DNA of 64,000 nt. It comes from Bacteroidales bacterium (GTDB lineage Bacteria; Bacteroidota; Bacteroidia; Bacteroidales; UBA10428). The stretch is from positions 1 through 64,000 of the forward strand of contig JAFGEO010000088.1 of the NCBI GenBank assembly GCA_016931575.1. Direction: 5' to 3'. The notes under the pieces are model-generated. The model was given only the letters and a program-made list of their open reading frames with translations, was not told the origin of the DNA and searched no databases. Below are positions 1-9,052 of this stretch, one piece after another (the first letter of the stretch is position 1; each line of letters opens with the position of its first letter). A program made the translations under genes and the position numbers.

Positions 1-369
1 ATGGAAGAAGACCTGAAGAAGGAGTCTGAAATTGAAGGCCTTTCAGTAAAACAGCTACAGTGTATCGAGCTTATCTATAAAATGGAAAATCCCGGTTTAT
101 CGGAACTTGCTGAAAAGCTAAGGATCACCAAACCTTCAGTGACAGCCATGATCGATAAACTTGAGGAACATGAATACGTACTGCGTGTAAAGTCTGATTT
201 TGACCGCAGATCAGCCCATGTCCACCTTACTGAAAAGGGAAAGGTCGCCGGGCAACTGCATGATAAGCTTCACCAAAAAATTGCCAGGAATCTTACCAAA
301 GGGCTCTCGGAATCAGAAAAGGAAATCATGGTCGTCCTGTTAAATAAGGCCATGCAGTCGCTCAAATAG
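1..369 (+). CDS. MarR-family transcriptional regulator, probably 5'-truncated by the window edge
   Basis: A winged-helix DNA-binding regulator of the MarR type. The recognition helix region reads LSELAEKLRITKPSVTAMID (about residues 33-52), followed by the wing with the family's DRRSAHVHLTEKG (about 68-80) and a C-terminal dimerisation helix. MarR proteins are usually 140-160 residues and have a first helix of about 30 residues before the helix-turn-helix. Only about 13 residues precede it here and the ATG sits on base 1, so the true start is probably upstream of the window. A decayed RND-type exporter follows 40-50 bases downstream. MarR-exporter pairing is common, and such repressors often control the exporter in response to a toxic ligand. 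The family call is firm; the ligand and start are unknown. Confidence 0.85.
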   Translation: MEEDLKKESEIEGLSVKQLQCIELIYKMENPGLSELAEKLRITKPSVTAMIDKLEEHEYVLRVKSDFDRRSAHVHLTEKGKVAGQLHDKLHQKIARNLTKGLSESEKEIMVVLLNKAMQSLK

Positions 370-406
370 ATTTTTTTTGTTTAAATAGTTAGTTAAATCA
401 AACTAA

Positions 407-1006
407 AATAATTATGAAAGTGAGATCCCTTATATCGGTAATTTTGAGAGAAAGCTAAGGAGCATCTCAGGGGTACCTAAGGTAAGCTCGCTGGTAAGTG
501 CGATTAATATCGAAGCTGGGGATGAGGGCTTGCAGGCAAGACCTTTATTTGACATGGACAGCCTTACAGCAGAAAGTTGCACAGACGCTGAGAAGCGGGT
601 GTCAGGAAATCCCTTCTATGAAGGAGTTTTTGTTTCTGCTGATCATCCGGTTACGGCCCTGATGATCGACCTGCCCGGTATTTTCAACGAGGGCTCGGAT
701 AGTCCGCATCGTCAGTTTTACAGTGAGTTTTCAAAATTCATTGTTGCTGAGGAAGAAAGGACCGGTCGCAGGTTCTATGCCGGGGGGGATATTATTACTG
801 ATTCTTCGATCGAAGAACTCATGGACCGGGATATCTCACTATTCTTTCCCCTGGAGCTGTCTGCCAGTAAATTCATAGGCGATTTTGGGATTATGGCAGC
901 ATCTGCCATTGCCAGCGCGCTGTTGGGTGATCTTTTTATCTCGCCGATCGTATTGCTTAAGAGCAGGCTTTTCCTGAATAAGGCAGGTCAGAAAAGCTCG
1001 TTCTGA
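407..1006 (+). pseudogene. Decayed RND/MMPL-family exporter remnant
   Basis: The reading frame is open from about 407 to 1006 but has no good start; a TTG at 530 is the first usual start codon. Before that codon the frame already reads like a periplasmic loop of an MMPL/RND exporter (YIGNFERKLRSISGVPKVSS). After it come the loop (GGDIITDSSIEELMDRDIS) and the beginning of TM2 (FFPLEL). The text then jumps directly to a late transmembrane segment typical of the end of a half-repeat (DFGIMAASAIASALLGDLFI, then SPIVLL) and stops. TM1, TM2-TM5 and the whole second half are therefore missing, from a family that normally has 750-1000 residues. I read this as a 5' loss, an internal deletion and a 3' truncation of the exporter once controlled by the upstream MarR gene. 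Confidence 0.7.
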
Positions 1007-1120
1007 ATGTGAAAAGTGGTGGGATACTCAAGTTTGCAAATGGCAGGTCTAAATATTAAACGGAATACCTGAGAGTTAGCCGATCTTCCCGATATACTTT
1101 ACCTGGGTATGGCCATAAGC

Positions 1121-1161
1121 AAAAAATCCTGGCGCAGTTATGCACTGTGCCAGGATTATAT
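1121..1161 (-). terminator. Strong hairpin terminator, usable in both directions
   Basis: A 13-bp stem pairs AATCCTGGCGCAG (1125-1137) with CTGTGCCAGGATT (1145-1157), with one G-T wobble and a 7-base loop. On the minus strand the stem is followed by six T residues (the A run at 1121-1126), as expected for the end of the MBG-repeat gene. On the plus strand a T-rich stretch also follows. Confidence 0.8.
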
Positions 1162-1179
1162 TTTTATCTGCCAGCAGGT

Positions 1180-3423
1180 TTACCGGTTGATATTGATCTT
1201 TCCCTGAAGTAAGACCTGCTCGTTTTCAACCACCCGTACCAGGTAGATCCCGGCAGGAACAGCCCGCAGGTCGATACCCTGATCGGAAAGCTTCCGGTTC
1301 AGGATGACACTGCCACCAAGCGTAGTCAGCATAACATCAGCATTCCTGAATTCTCCCTCGAAATAGAGGGTTTCACTGACCGGATTGGGATAGATGCGGA
1401 GCATGTTGCCGCTCGCCTCATTCAGGGCATCCGGTTTTTCGATTACTGTCAGCAATCCATTATAGGTGAGAATGAAGTAATTGTCATCGCTTCCACCGCT
1501 CACCTCGATAGCATAATTTCCAGGGGCAGTGGTTTCATCGGCAATGCAGGTTGCCACAGGAGCTTCATCAATATCCACGGCGGTATCATCATTTACAAAA
1601 CCGGAATATTGGATCACAAATTCAGGATTGGGATCGCCCTCAAACCGGCTTAGGTCTTCAACACTTGCATTCAGGAATGCCTGTTCTACCGTAAGGATCC
1701 CTTCCCCGAAGCTGAGCTCATAGTTTTTATCATTAAAAGGCCTGATAGCAATTGAATATTCACCCACTACACTGGTTTCATCCGCCGGGGTATACAGGTA
1801 GGGAATGGAATCAAGATCCAAAACCTGATCATCATTTTTGAAACCTGAAAAGCTACAGGTGAGCTCAGGATTGGGTTCCCCGTAGGTTTTAACTTTATCA
1901 TCGGCACTGGCACTGAGCGGGGCTTTAGTGATTTCCAGGGATCCTTCAGCGATCACAAATTCATAGTTGTTATCTCCTCCATTGACCAGAGTGATCGGGT
2001 AGATGCCAACGTCGCTGGTTAGTGTTGCCGTTGTGGATCCTTCAGGAAGGGCATCGATTCCGGTGATGTCATCCCCGTTCAGGAAACCGGAGTAAATCCA
2101 GCTGAATTCCGGATTTTCCTCTCCGTATTCACGTGCAGAATTGCTTACGATCAAATCAAGCGGAGCCTTTGTTACCGTAAGGTAACCCGCAACATACTCA
2201 AAGGAATAGTTGTTATCCGATCCTTCAGTGGGAGTAATGAAGTAACTCCCCGCGGAACTATACTGGCCTGCTTCGCTGATGGCCGCAGGTTCAACATCAA
2301 GGTCACCGGCATCATCGGCATTTACAAACCCGGAATAGCTGATGGTAAAGAAGGGATTTTCGGTTCCGTACACTTTGCTCATATTGTCGGCGATAGCCTG
2401 AATCTTAAGCTTTTCGATGGTGAGACTTTGTTCTATCGGATCGGCGGCATTGTAAGTGCTGTTTCCGTTCTGCATGGCGGTGATTAACGTGGAACCAGCT
2501 CCGATAACATGGACCTGGTTTGCGATGATGGTGGCTACTTCGTTATTTGAACTGGTATACGTTACCGTCAGTCCGGATGACGCGCTTGCTGCCGGATCAA
2601 AATCCGCAACGCCGTAAGTTTCGTTTTCAAGCTCCGCAAAAGTAATCTCCTGGGTCAGCTTACTTGTGGTAAATGCTTTTACCTGTGCGGCATAACTTAT
2701 GCCAACGGAATTACTGGCAAAGGCCCTGAAATAATAGGTGGTATTCGGAGACAGATTGACCAACAATGTGTTATACGATCCTATACCGGCAGAACTGGTG
2801 TGCCATGAATCACCAAGGCTTGGATTTCCGACGGTGTTGTAGCAGATTCCCCGCTGCAGGACTGGTGTGCCCCCCGATTGGACAACTGTTCCGCTGCAGG
2901 ATGCAAGTTCGGCAGTAATGTAATTAGCCTCACCGGTCACTACGGTCGGAGCACTTATAACGTATAGGCGAAGGTCACCGATAGCGAGGGTATCGGCCCC
3001 GGCAGCGGTGATATTCATCCGGTAATATTGATATGAAACCTGATTGAATGTTTCAAATTCTTCCCATTCTGCAAATATGGCATTATCCGTAACGGTATCC
3101 AGCGGGGTCCAGGAACTGCCATCAGTTGAACCTTCCAGGGTCCAGGATACCGGCTGGAAACCCGGAATGGAATCTACCAGGTAATGCATGGCATACCCGT
3201 TTACGAGTACAGATTCCCCAAAATCATACCGGATCCACTGAACCGGTGAGGATGTAACCACCCATCCCGTCGTCGAGTCTTCGTCGAAGGCGAGAGCAGC
3301 TTCGCCCCCGGATATTTCATCTGATGCACTTGCATTCGCACCGTTGGTAGCCAGGTTGATTTGTGCATTCAGGTTAAAAAATACAATAGATGCCAGGATC
3401 AGTGTGGTGTATATTTTTTTCAT
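1180..3423 (-). CDS. T9SS-secreted protein with discoidin-like domain and tandem MBG repeats
   Basis: A secreted or surface-anchored protein of 747 residues. A signal peptide (about 1-20, ending FFNLNAQ) is followed by an F5/8 type C (discoidin-like) sugar-binding domain (about 22-155) and a fibronectin-like segment ending NTTYYFRAFASNSVGISY (to about 253). Next is a Big/MBG-like domain (about 256-340), then four tandem MBG-type repeats of about 80 residues, each with the signature YG-x2-NP-x-F and YSGF-x-N-x-DD, to about 664. The C-terminal 75-80 residues form a Por-secretion tail (IYPNPVSETLYFEG ... GIYLVRVV). No catalytic motif is visible, so a binding or adhesion role is likely. MBG repeats are known from large adhesins of Bacteroidetes and other bacteria. 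The gene stands alone, with a strong terminator behind it. Confidence 0.85.
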   Translation of the reverse strand: MKKIYTTLILASIVFFNLNAQINLATNGANASASDEISGGEAALAFDEDSTTGWVVTSSPVQWIRYDFGESVLVNGYAMHYLVDSIPGFQPVSWTLEGSTDGSSWTPLDTVTDNAIFAEWEEFETFNQVSYQYYRMNITAAGADTLAIGDLRLYVISAPTVVTGEANYITAELASCSGTVVQSGGTPVLQRGICYNTVGNPSLGDSWHTSSAGIGSYNTLLVNLSPNTTYYFRAFASNSVGISYAAQVKAFTTSKLTQEITFAELENETYGVADFDPAASASSGLTVTYTSSNNEVATIIANQVHVIGAGSTLITAMQNGNSTYNAADPIEQSLTIEKLKIQAIADNMSKVYGTENPFFTISYSGFVNADDAGDLDVEPAAISEAGQYSSAGSYFITPTEGSDNNYSFEYVAGYLTVTKAPLDLIVSNSAREYGEENPEFSWIYSGFLNGDDITGIDALPEGSTTATLTSDVGIYPITLVNGGDNNYEFVIAEGSLEITKAPLSASADDKVKTYGEPNPELTCSFSGFKNDDQVLDLDSIPYLYTPADETSVVGEYSIAIRPFNDKNYELSFGEGILTVEQAFLNASVEDLSRFEGDPNPEFVIQYSGFVNDDTAVDIDEAPVATCIADETTAPGNYAIEVSGGSDDNYFILTYNGLLTVIEKPDALNEASGNMLRIYPNPVSETLYFEGEFRNADVMLTTLGGSVILNRKLSDQGIDLRAVPAGIYLVRVVENEQVLLQGKININR

Positions 3424-3655
3424 ACGTATTAGTTTAACATTGCATGTGTACGGAAGTAGCGGGAATTGGTTATTTAAAATGCATACATTTTACCGTTAAT
3501 CATGAATCCGGAATTGAAATTCGTCATTTTTCCGGAAACTATCCGGATAACACTGTGGATATTATCCCCCGGTTAAAAAAAAACTAACAGTCGTGTCGGT
3601 TTTCTGTTTGCCGGAGCAGAAAAAAACGGAAAGATGTTTCCTGCAGGCAGCCAAA

Positions 3656-4024
3656 TTATTTTTTAAAGATGAAGTAAACCGCCAGGACCAGGAAGATAAA
3701 ACCGATGATATGATTCGTCTTGAAGGTTTCAGTCTTGAAGAATATCAGGGAGAAAGCCATGAAAATTATCAGCGTGATCACCTCCTGGATCACCTTTAGC
3801 TCCACCAGGCTGAAAGGACCGCCATACTGCCTGAACCCGATGCGGTTGGCCGGAACCTGAAAACAGTATTCAAAAAGGGCTATGCTCCAGCTGATCAGGA
3901 TGATTCCCATCAGTGGGAGGTCACTGAACCACTTCATATCCTTGAATTTCAGATGGCCATACCAGGCAAATGTCATAAAGGTGTTGGACAGGACCAGGAG
4001 GGAGATTGTGTGTAGTGCTTTCAT
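3656..4024 (-). CDS. DMT-superfamily membrane protein, DUF486 family
   Basis: A small integral membrane protein (122 residues from the chosen start) with about four hydrophobic helices. The conserved beginning TISLLVLSNTFMTFAWYGHL and the motif VPANRIGF match the DUF486 family, which is related to small drug/metabolite transporters. I chose the internal ATG at 4024 because DUF486 proteins are about 110-120 residues and begin directly with this helix. The 25 extra residues upstream in the same frame are not hydrophobic and not family-like. No substrate is known for the family. It shows no operon link to its neighbours. Confidence 0.8.
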   Translation of the reverse strand: MKALHTISLLVLSNTFMTFAWYGHLKFKDMKWFSDLPLMGIILISWSIALFEYCFQVPANRIGFRQYGGPFSLVELKVIQEVITLIIFMAFSLIFFKTETFKTNHIIGFIFLVLAVYFIFKK

Positions 4025-4213
4025 ACTGGAAATTGATCGCGCAATATTATCACTTTCCTTTCTGTCAGCAAAAAGCTTGGTCAAAAAACAATTCACCACC
4101 CTATATTTACTGTCCCGTGTGCTGGTTTATAGAAGGTTCAGAAAACAGTCTCAGACCTCAGGTCTGATCTGGTATCCTTAGATAGTTTTTACGAATCCGG
4201 GACGCCGGGTTTT

Positions 4214-4577
4214 CTAATTACAGGTCTCTGAATACAGGATATTTGCCCCGCCATGGGCATCGTCTTTGATCGAGGTAAATACCACCGGGTCGGTACTGTT
4301 TCCATGCGCTACAATAGCCCCTCCTAAACCAACCGCCAGGCCGGGACCATCATCGATAAATTTAATTATGGTTCCCGCTTCAATGGTCAGGGTACTTGTA
4401 ACCCAGACGTCATATTCTTTTATGACATAAACAGAGTCTGCATACCAGGTAGTCGGACTGGGATGTTATCCGTGATCTCCACGACATTTCCGGATCCTTC
4501 CGGTACCGGGTCGTCAACATCGCAGGTGATCAGCAGGCTGATAACAGGAATAGCGAGAAGAGAAATAGCTATTTCAT
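4214..4577 (-). pseudogene. Frameshifted, truncated lipoprotein remnant (beta-helix-like)
   Basis: No single frame is open, but three frame pieces join into a sensible protein. After ATG AAA (4577) a stop occurs at once. One frame over, the sequence reads a lipoprotein signal ending ISLLIT|C followed by DVDDPVPEGSGNVVEITDN. A second frameshift near 4455 leads to WYADSVYVIKEYDVWVTS, TLTIEAGTIIKF and PVVFTSIKDDAHGGAN, then a stop at 4214. The last part resembles the start of right-handed beta-helix lipoproteins common in Bacteroidetes, in which 'fixed' text such as FTSIKDDAHGG is followed by several hundred more residues. These are missing here. It lies just downstream of the cytochrome c synthesis genes in the same direction. 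Confidence 0.65.
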
Positions 4578-4587
4578 TGTTGAAGGA

Positions 4588-5412
4588 TCAGTTGGTTGAA
4601 TAGGTATGCACGCTGTTTTCACCCACCGCGATGTAGTTGATGCCGAACCAGCAGACGATCAAAAGGACAAAGGCAATGACCAGGATCCATAGAGCCTGTG
4701 TATTGTCTTTTTTGTGTACCAGACGATAATGAATGTAAAGCAAATAGGCCATCCATGTGATCATCGCCCAGGTTTCTTTCGGATCCCATGTCCAGTAATG
4801 CCCCCAGGCCTCCTTAGCCCAGAAGGCCCCGAAAACCAGTCCCAGGGTCAGGAATCCGAAGCCGATATGCACCAGGTTATCCGCTATGCTGAACTCCTTT
4901 CCGCCCCAGCGTGGATTTTTACGGGTTATCAGTGCAATAACAGCCACAAACCAGGACATTCCCAGGATGGCATAGGCCAGAATGTACACAATAACATGCG
5001 GAATAAACCAGTTGCTTTGCAGGGCAGGAGCCAGGGTGTTGCTCAGGGCTTCCGGATTGGACAGGTTTATTGCAAGGAACAATATCCCGAAGAACAATCC
5101 ACCTCCCAACAGAGCTTTATACTTCCATACCAGAAAAATAGAATAGGAGACCAGGATCCCGAAAAGGGAATACCATAGCCGGGTTTCCCCTGTAGTTCGC
5201 ATGGGCGGGCGTTGCAGGTGAATCCATAATGAAAGGGTGTAGGTTACGATCAGACCGAAACCGATCAGTGTGAGTACATGATAAATGACGGCCAGGGGCC
5301 TGCTGGTTTTTCTGAAGAAAAATTCCCTGAGGACATCGTATGCAAGCAGGATTAGGGCCAGTCCCCACAGGGAAAGGATGATGGCGGCATATATTTTCAG
5401 CGTTTCAGTCAT
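4588..5412 (-). CDS. ccsA: Cytochrome c biogenesis protein CcsA/CcmC-like (heme handling)
   Basis: A 274-residue polytopic membrane protein (about 8 helices) of the heme-handling family. The tryptophan-rich signature WGHYWTWDPKETWAMITW lies near residues 205-222, with conserved histidines before it (IPHVIVYILAYAILG) and near the C-terminus (SVHTY). In system II cytochrome c synthesis, CcsA carries heme across the membrane and, with CcsB/ResB, attaches it to CxxCH motifs. Its start overlaps the stop of the ResB-like gene by 4 bases (ATGA), so the two are translationally coupled. Both follow nrfHA, whose products need nine heme attachments, so this looks like a dedicated maturation pair. Confidence 0.88.
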   Translation of the reverse strand: MTETLKIYAAIILSLWGLALILLAYDVLREFFFRKTSRPLAVIYHVLTLIGFGLIVTYTLSLWIHLQRPPMRTTGETRLWYSLFGILVSYSIFLVWKYKALLGGGLFFGILFLAINLSNPEALSNTLAPALQSNWFIPHVIVYILAYAILGMSWFVAVIALITRKNPRWGGKEFSIADNLVHIGFGFLTLGLVFGAFWAKEAWGHYWTWDPKETWAMITWMAYLLYIHYRLVHKKDNTQALWILVIAFVLLIVCWFGINYIAVGENSVHTYSTN

Positions 5413-6641
5413 TCCTGTTTTCGTTTACCCGTAATGATTAAATAGAATGCACCCAGGACCATCATGATCATTCCGGCATAAACCACACTGATCCAGGGAT
5501 CTTTCACCAGCTCGACAATGCTGATCTCCGACCATCGTCCCCTTTCAGTGTCATAGCTTGTCTGGTAGATCTTCCAGCCATTTACACTGACCGGTTTACC
5601 AACGCTCAGACCGGCATCGAAAATATCTCCCTCCTGCGTGTATATTTTAATTTCGGACCGGTAACTTTTTGCTTCCGGTTGAGCCATCGCCAGCAGCTGT
5701 CCTTTCGTGAGTTCAAGGTATCTGCCGTGAAAGCGGTAACTCCCGCAGCTGATCCAGCCCTCTGAAATGATACTCCCATCTAGCGACTCTGCAACTACAT
5801 AGGCAGCAGGCATGGCGCCGGTTTCATAAACCGGAAAATACTGTTCTTCCATGCCCAGGGCATATTCCAAATACTTTTTAGTGTGGATTTTCCATCCGTT
5901 TATTTCTCCGTATTCACCCTCTTTGAGAGAAAGGTAGGTATCATGCTCCAAAACCTCCCCCGAACTTCCCTCGATGATATACGCTTTCGGGGGATAAAAA
6001 TCGATGCTGAAGTCAAGTAGCTGAATGGCTAATCCCAGGTCACCGGTAGCCTCCTGATGCTCATCGTAGCCTTCATAAACAGGGTATTCTTTGTTGATGA
6101 TCATTCTGACCCTCTGCAGGTCACCCGCCCCTAAACCGATGGCAAAGAGGGTAAGCCACAGCCCGAAATGGTTGATCAGGAAAGCGAGGTTCCGCACCGA
6201 AAGTTTATTCATCCTTCTGGCAGTGACCATACCCAGGGACATCAAAAGGTAAACCTGGGCAAAAAGAAAATAATGGGAACTTAAGATATGAGAAAAGCCA
6301 AGCCGATAAAGCAGGTCTTCCGAAGGTTCAGTCTTCTGAGGGACAAATCCAAGCAGGGTGATAACGATGAGGTACCAGGCGATGGCACAAATGGCATTCT
6401 TTTTTCCCGAGAGCCATCTGAAGGTATCCGACTTCCTGAAAAAAACAGCTGAAAAGCCAATGATCAGAATGAAGAACAGCCCGAAGAAAAGGTTGGCGGG
6501 CCATTGAACAGCCGTTACCTCTCTCTTAAGGGCATATCCCAGTGCGATGCCTGTGAGGAACAATCCTCCTGTGATGCTAATACTTTCCCGGTAGCCCCAT
6601 ACTCCGGACCACATCCTTCTATTCTCCGGGTTTCCTGTCAT
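5409..6641 (-). CDS. ResB/CcsB-like cytochrome c biogenesis protein
   Basis: A 410-residue membrane protein with four predicted helices in the first 180 residues, a large periplasmic domain (about 185-375) and a last helix near 385-405 (IVVYAGMIMMVLGAFYLII). This is the layout of ResB/CcsB, the partner of CcsA in system II heme attachment. The periplasmic part carries typical text such as INGWKIHTKKYL and VSVNGWKIYQTSYD. The gene begins only 9 bases after nrfA and overlaps ccsA by 4 bases, so nrfH-nrfA-resB-ccsA is one operon on the minus strand. ResB proteins vary greatly; the call rests on topology, the repeated NGWKI text and context. Confidence 0.85.
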   Translation of the reverse strand: MTGNPENRRMWSGVWGYRESISITGGLFLTGIALGYALKREVTAVQWPANLFFGLFFILIIGFSAVFFRKSDTFRWLSGKKNAICAIAWYLIVITLLGFVPQKTEPSEDLLYRLGFSHILSSHYFLFAQVYLLMSLGMVTARRMNKLSVRNLAFLINHFGLWLTLFAIGLGAGDLQRVRMIINKEYPVYEGYDEHQEATGDLGLAIQLLDFSIDFYPPKAYIIEGSSGEVLEHDTYLSLKEGEYGEINGWKIHTKKYLEYALGMEEQYFPVYETGAMPAAYVVAESLDGSIISEGWISCGSYRFHGRYLELTKGQLLAMAQPEAKSYRSEIKIYTQEGDIFDAGLSVGKPVSVNGWKIYQTSYDTERGRWSEISIVELVKDPWISVVYAGMIMMVLGAFYLIITGKRKQE

Positions 6642-6650
6642 GCGATGAGA

Positions 6651-8189
6651 TTATAAACGTACGATCCCCCAACGGTCTTCCCGTTGTTGGGCTTTTTCAA
6701 GCCAGTCAGGGACTGTGGTATTAAGGAATTCTTTCTTTTCTGAGTTTAGTTTGTCCATGTCCAGACCGATATATTCCTGGGCTTTCGCTTTGGTGGCGAT
6801 ATCAGGGTAGGGGACTTCATCGAAATAGTTGAAGGAGGAAAGGATCCTGGTTAGTTTGATCCGGGCTTCCTGAGCGATGGTTATGCCGGTAGCGATAATT
6901 CTGCTGGTTTCAACGGGTGAGTGAAAGGAACCTCCATGACTGGAAGCGGCGTAATCCCATCTCCACTGGGCATGACGAATATCCTGCAGAACGGATTGCA
7001 TCTGTGCCTCGGTAGCCCCAAGGTCCCAGGCCTTTTTAGCTTCAACATGTGCTCTGACAAGCAGTTCTTCAAGCTTGTCGCGGTTCTGCAGGATCTTATC
7101 CTGTCTTTCGTAAACATTGCGGACCAGCTTCTCGGTTTCCTCCCTGTGACATACCTGACACGAGTTGGCGACATTGTTCAGGGGGCTCTGGATCTTATGG
7201 TTGGTATATTTTATGCCTCCCTCGCTGATATAAGGCATGTGGCAGTCGGCACAGGAAACACCCCGGTCAGCATGCACGCCTGTCATGTATATCTCATATC
7301 CGGGATGCTGTGCTTTCAGCATTGGTGCCCGGCTCATGGAATGGGTCCAGTCGGAAAACCCCATTTCATCATAATACTCCTCTGCTGCATCGACGCTGAG
7401 TCCCTTATCCCATGGTAAAGTCAGGTAGTTGCTGTTCTCAAATTTATTCTTATTGAAGTAATATTCAACATGGCACTGTGCGCAAACCAGGCTGCGCATT
7501 TCCTGGTGGGAAAACTGCGAAACATCCTTGCCCATCCTTGAAAGAGCTTCTGTGAGTGCCGGCCGTGTAATCCTCAGGCTCATTGTGGCGGGATCATGGC
7601 AGTCTGCACAACCGATGGGATTTATGATTTCCTCGCCCCAGCGTGACCAATTTCCACGGTAAAACTCTGCAACCCCCTCTTTTGTTCCCATGCTATCCAT
7701 CAGGGAGTGCATGAGCCTGGGAACATCCGGGCTTTTGCAGGTCCAGCATGTTGATTGCATAGGTTCATCTTCCGTGACACCCGGGGCACCCGTTCTAAGT
7801 GTGTTTCTTACATCAGTCACTGCATAATAATGCCCGCGGCCCTGGCTGTAATCTTTTGAAAATCCATAGCCTGCCCATAAAACAACTAACCTGGGATCAA
7901 CCTCAAGCATATCGATCATCGCGCTGCCATTATACTTGCTTTTGAATGAAACATCCTTTGTCTGATAGTAGGATTGATATTCCCTTGGGTAGTTCTCTCC
8001 CCAAACACTGTTTCGGGGTTCCCATTCACTGAGCTTTACCTGGGGGGTATAGGTAAAGACGGCCTCTGCCCGGCGTTCTATGATGCTGGAAGCAAGAAGT
8101 CCCAGAAAGAATACTACGATCATGGAGGCAAAGAATAGTACCCAGCCTACCCATGGTTTGTTTTTAACCTGTTCTCTGATTGGTTTCAT
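6651..8189 (-). CDS. nrfA: Ammonia-forming cytochrome c nitrite reductase, catalytic subunit NrfA
   Basis: This pentaheme enzyme reduces nitrite to ammonium with six electrons in the periplasm. The sequence has an N-terminal anchor (about 15-36) and five heme motifs: CWTCK at 148-152 (the lysine-ligated active-site heme typical of NrfA), CADCH 194-198, CAQCH 236-240, CADCH 313-317 and CQVCH 344-348. Active-site text is intact: DVRNTLRTGAP (arginine), VEYYF after the third heme (tyrosine) and LKAQHPGYE (histidine, with the Lys/Gln of the calcium site). The length of 512 residues fits the family. It lies 9 bases downstream of nrfH, its membrane quinol-oxidising partner, and just upstream of the heme-attachment genes. 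Function is highly certain. Confidence 0.97.
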   Translation of the reverse strand: MKPIREQVKNKPWVGWVLFFASMIVVFFLGLLASSIIERRAEAVFTYTPQVKLSEWEPRNSVWGENYPREYQSYYQTKDVSFKSKYNGSAMIDMLEVDPRLVVLWAGYGFSKDYSQGRGHYYAVTDVRNTLRTGAPGVTEDEPMQSTCWTCKSPDVPRLMHSLMDSMGTKEGVAEFYRGNWSRWGEEIINPIGCADCHDPATMSLRITRPALTEALSRMGKDVSQFSHQEMRSLVCAQCHVEYYFNKNKFENSNYLTLPWDKGLSVDAAEEYYDEMGFSDWTHSMSRAPMLKAQHPGYEIYMTGVHADRGVSCADCHMPYISEGGIKYTNHKIQSPLNNVANSCQVCHREETEKLVRNVYERQDKILQNRDKLEELLVRAHVEAKKAWDLGATEAQMQSVLQDIRHAQWRWDYAASSHGGSFHSPVETSRIIATGITIAQEARIKLTRILSSFNYFDEVPYPDIATKAKAQEYIGLDMDKLNSEKKEFLNTTVPDWLEKAQQREDRWGIVRL

Positions 8190-8198
8190 AGCAATAGC

Positions 8199-8786
8199 TT
8201 ATTCGGTTAGTTTTTGAAGCCAGGCCGGTACCGGACTTTCAGGTAAAGGAACCTGGGCGTTTGGCACGCTCGACAGACTGCTTACCCTTCCATGAGGCGT
8301 TTCCCTGTGGCATTCCCAGCATTGCCGGTCATTTGAATGATCAAGGTAAAGTCCCCGGGTTTGTGAGATAAGCTTGTCCCGGTCAAAAAGTACTGCGTGG
8401 CAACGTCTGCAATTTTCCTGAACAACTTTTTTACCGTCCTCCCCGATAAAAATCACCTGCCTTTCAGCCCTCAGCGTGAAAAGTGCTGCGTGTCGCAGAC
8501 CGTCCTTGGCCTTGAAAAAATACTTCCTGAATACATTGTCATGGGGAACATGGCAGTCGTTACAATTTGCTTTTTCCCTGTGAGCACTGTGGATCCAGGT
8601 CGAGTACTGCGGGGCCATGATATGACAGTTAATACACACCTCAGGATCGTCGGAGGCATAGGACCAGGCTTTGGATACATAGATGGAATAGGCAAGCAAT
8701 CCACAAAACATGCCTGCAAGAATTATCACAGTGTTCCTCCATCCTTTGGGTGGGATGATAAACCCGTATAGACTTTTCACTCCCAT
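8199..8786 (-). CDS. nrfH: Tetraheme cytochrome NrfH, quinol-oxidising subunit of nitrite reductase
   Basis: A NapC/NirT-family cytochrome (195 residues) that takes electrons from menaquinol and passes them to NrfA. One membrane helix (about 18-40) is followed by four heme motifs: CINCH 51-55, CNDCH 75-79, CRRCH 126-130 and CWECH 156-160. The text CINCHIMAPQYSTW is characteristic of NrfH. It is the first gene of the minus-strand operon nrfH-nrfA-resB-ccsA. The start at 8786 gives a normal short cytoplasmic tail before the helix. The ten bases upstream are A+T-rich, and no convincing ribosome binding site or FNR-type palindrome was seen. Confidence 0.95.
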   Translation of the reverse strand: MGVKSLYGFIIPPKGWRNTVIILAGMFCGLLAYSIYVSKAWSYASDDPEVCINCHIMAPQYSTWIHSAHREKANCNDCHVPHDNVFRKYFFKAKDGLRHAALFTLRAERQVIFIGEDGKKVVQENCRRCHAVLFDRDKLISQTRGLYLDHSNDRQCWECHRETPHGRVSSLSSVPNAQVPLPESPVPAWLQKLTE

Positions 8787-9052
8787 ATATCAAATATAGG
8801 ATAAATAGATCCTTCTGACCTATAGCCATGGAATGTTTTTAGTAGTTTAAAATAAAACTAAATAAAGATATACAGATCTTTAATGTCAGGATATGATTCA
8901 TTACGGGAAGTATAGCTGGAATTGTCTTATTTATCTCTTAAATGGGATTTTTACCGGCTATTTTCCCCAACAGACCGATAAATACTTGTTCATTTAAAAG
9001 ACTTTGAGTTGTTTTGCGAGAGTTTAATTTGTGAAAGGAATAACACGATACT

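Noticed and set aside
414-458. ATG at 414 as start of the exporter remnant (MKVRSLISVILRES)
   Set aside because: The same bases in the exporter's own frame already encode loop-like sequence, so the ATG frame is probably accidental.
8791-8798. TATATTTG on the minus strand, a match to the -7 consensus before nrfH
   Set aside because: It lies only 4 bases upstream of the nrfH start codon and has no -33 partner, so transcription would begin inside the gene. Treated as chance in A+T-rich DNA.
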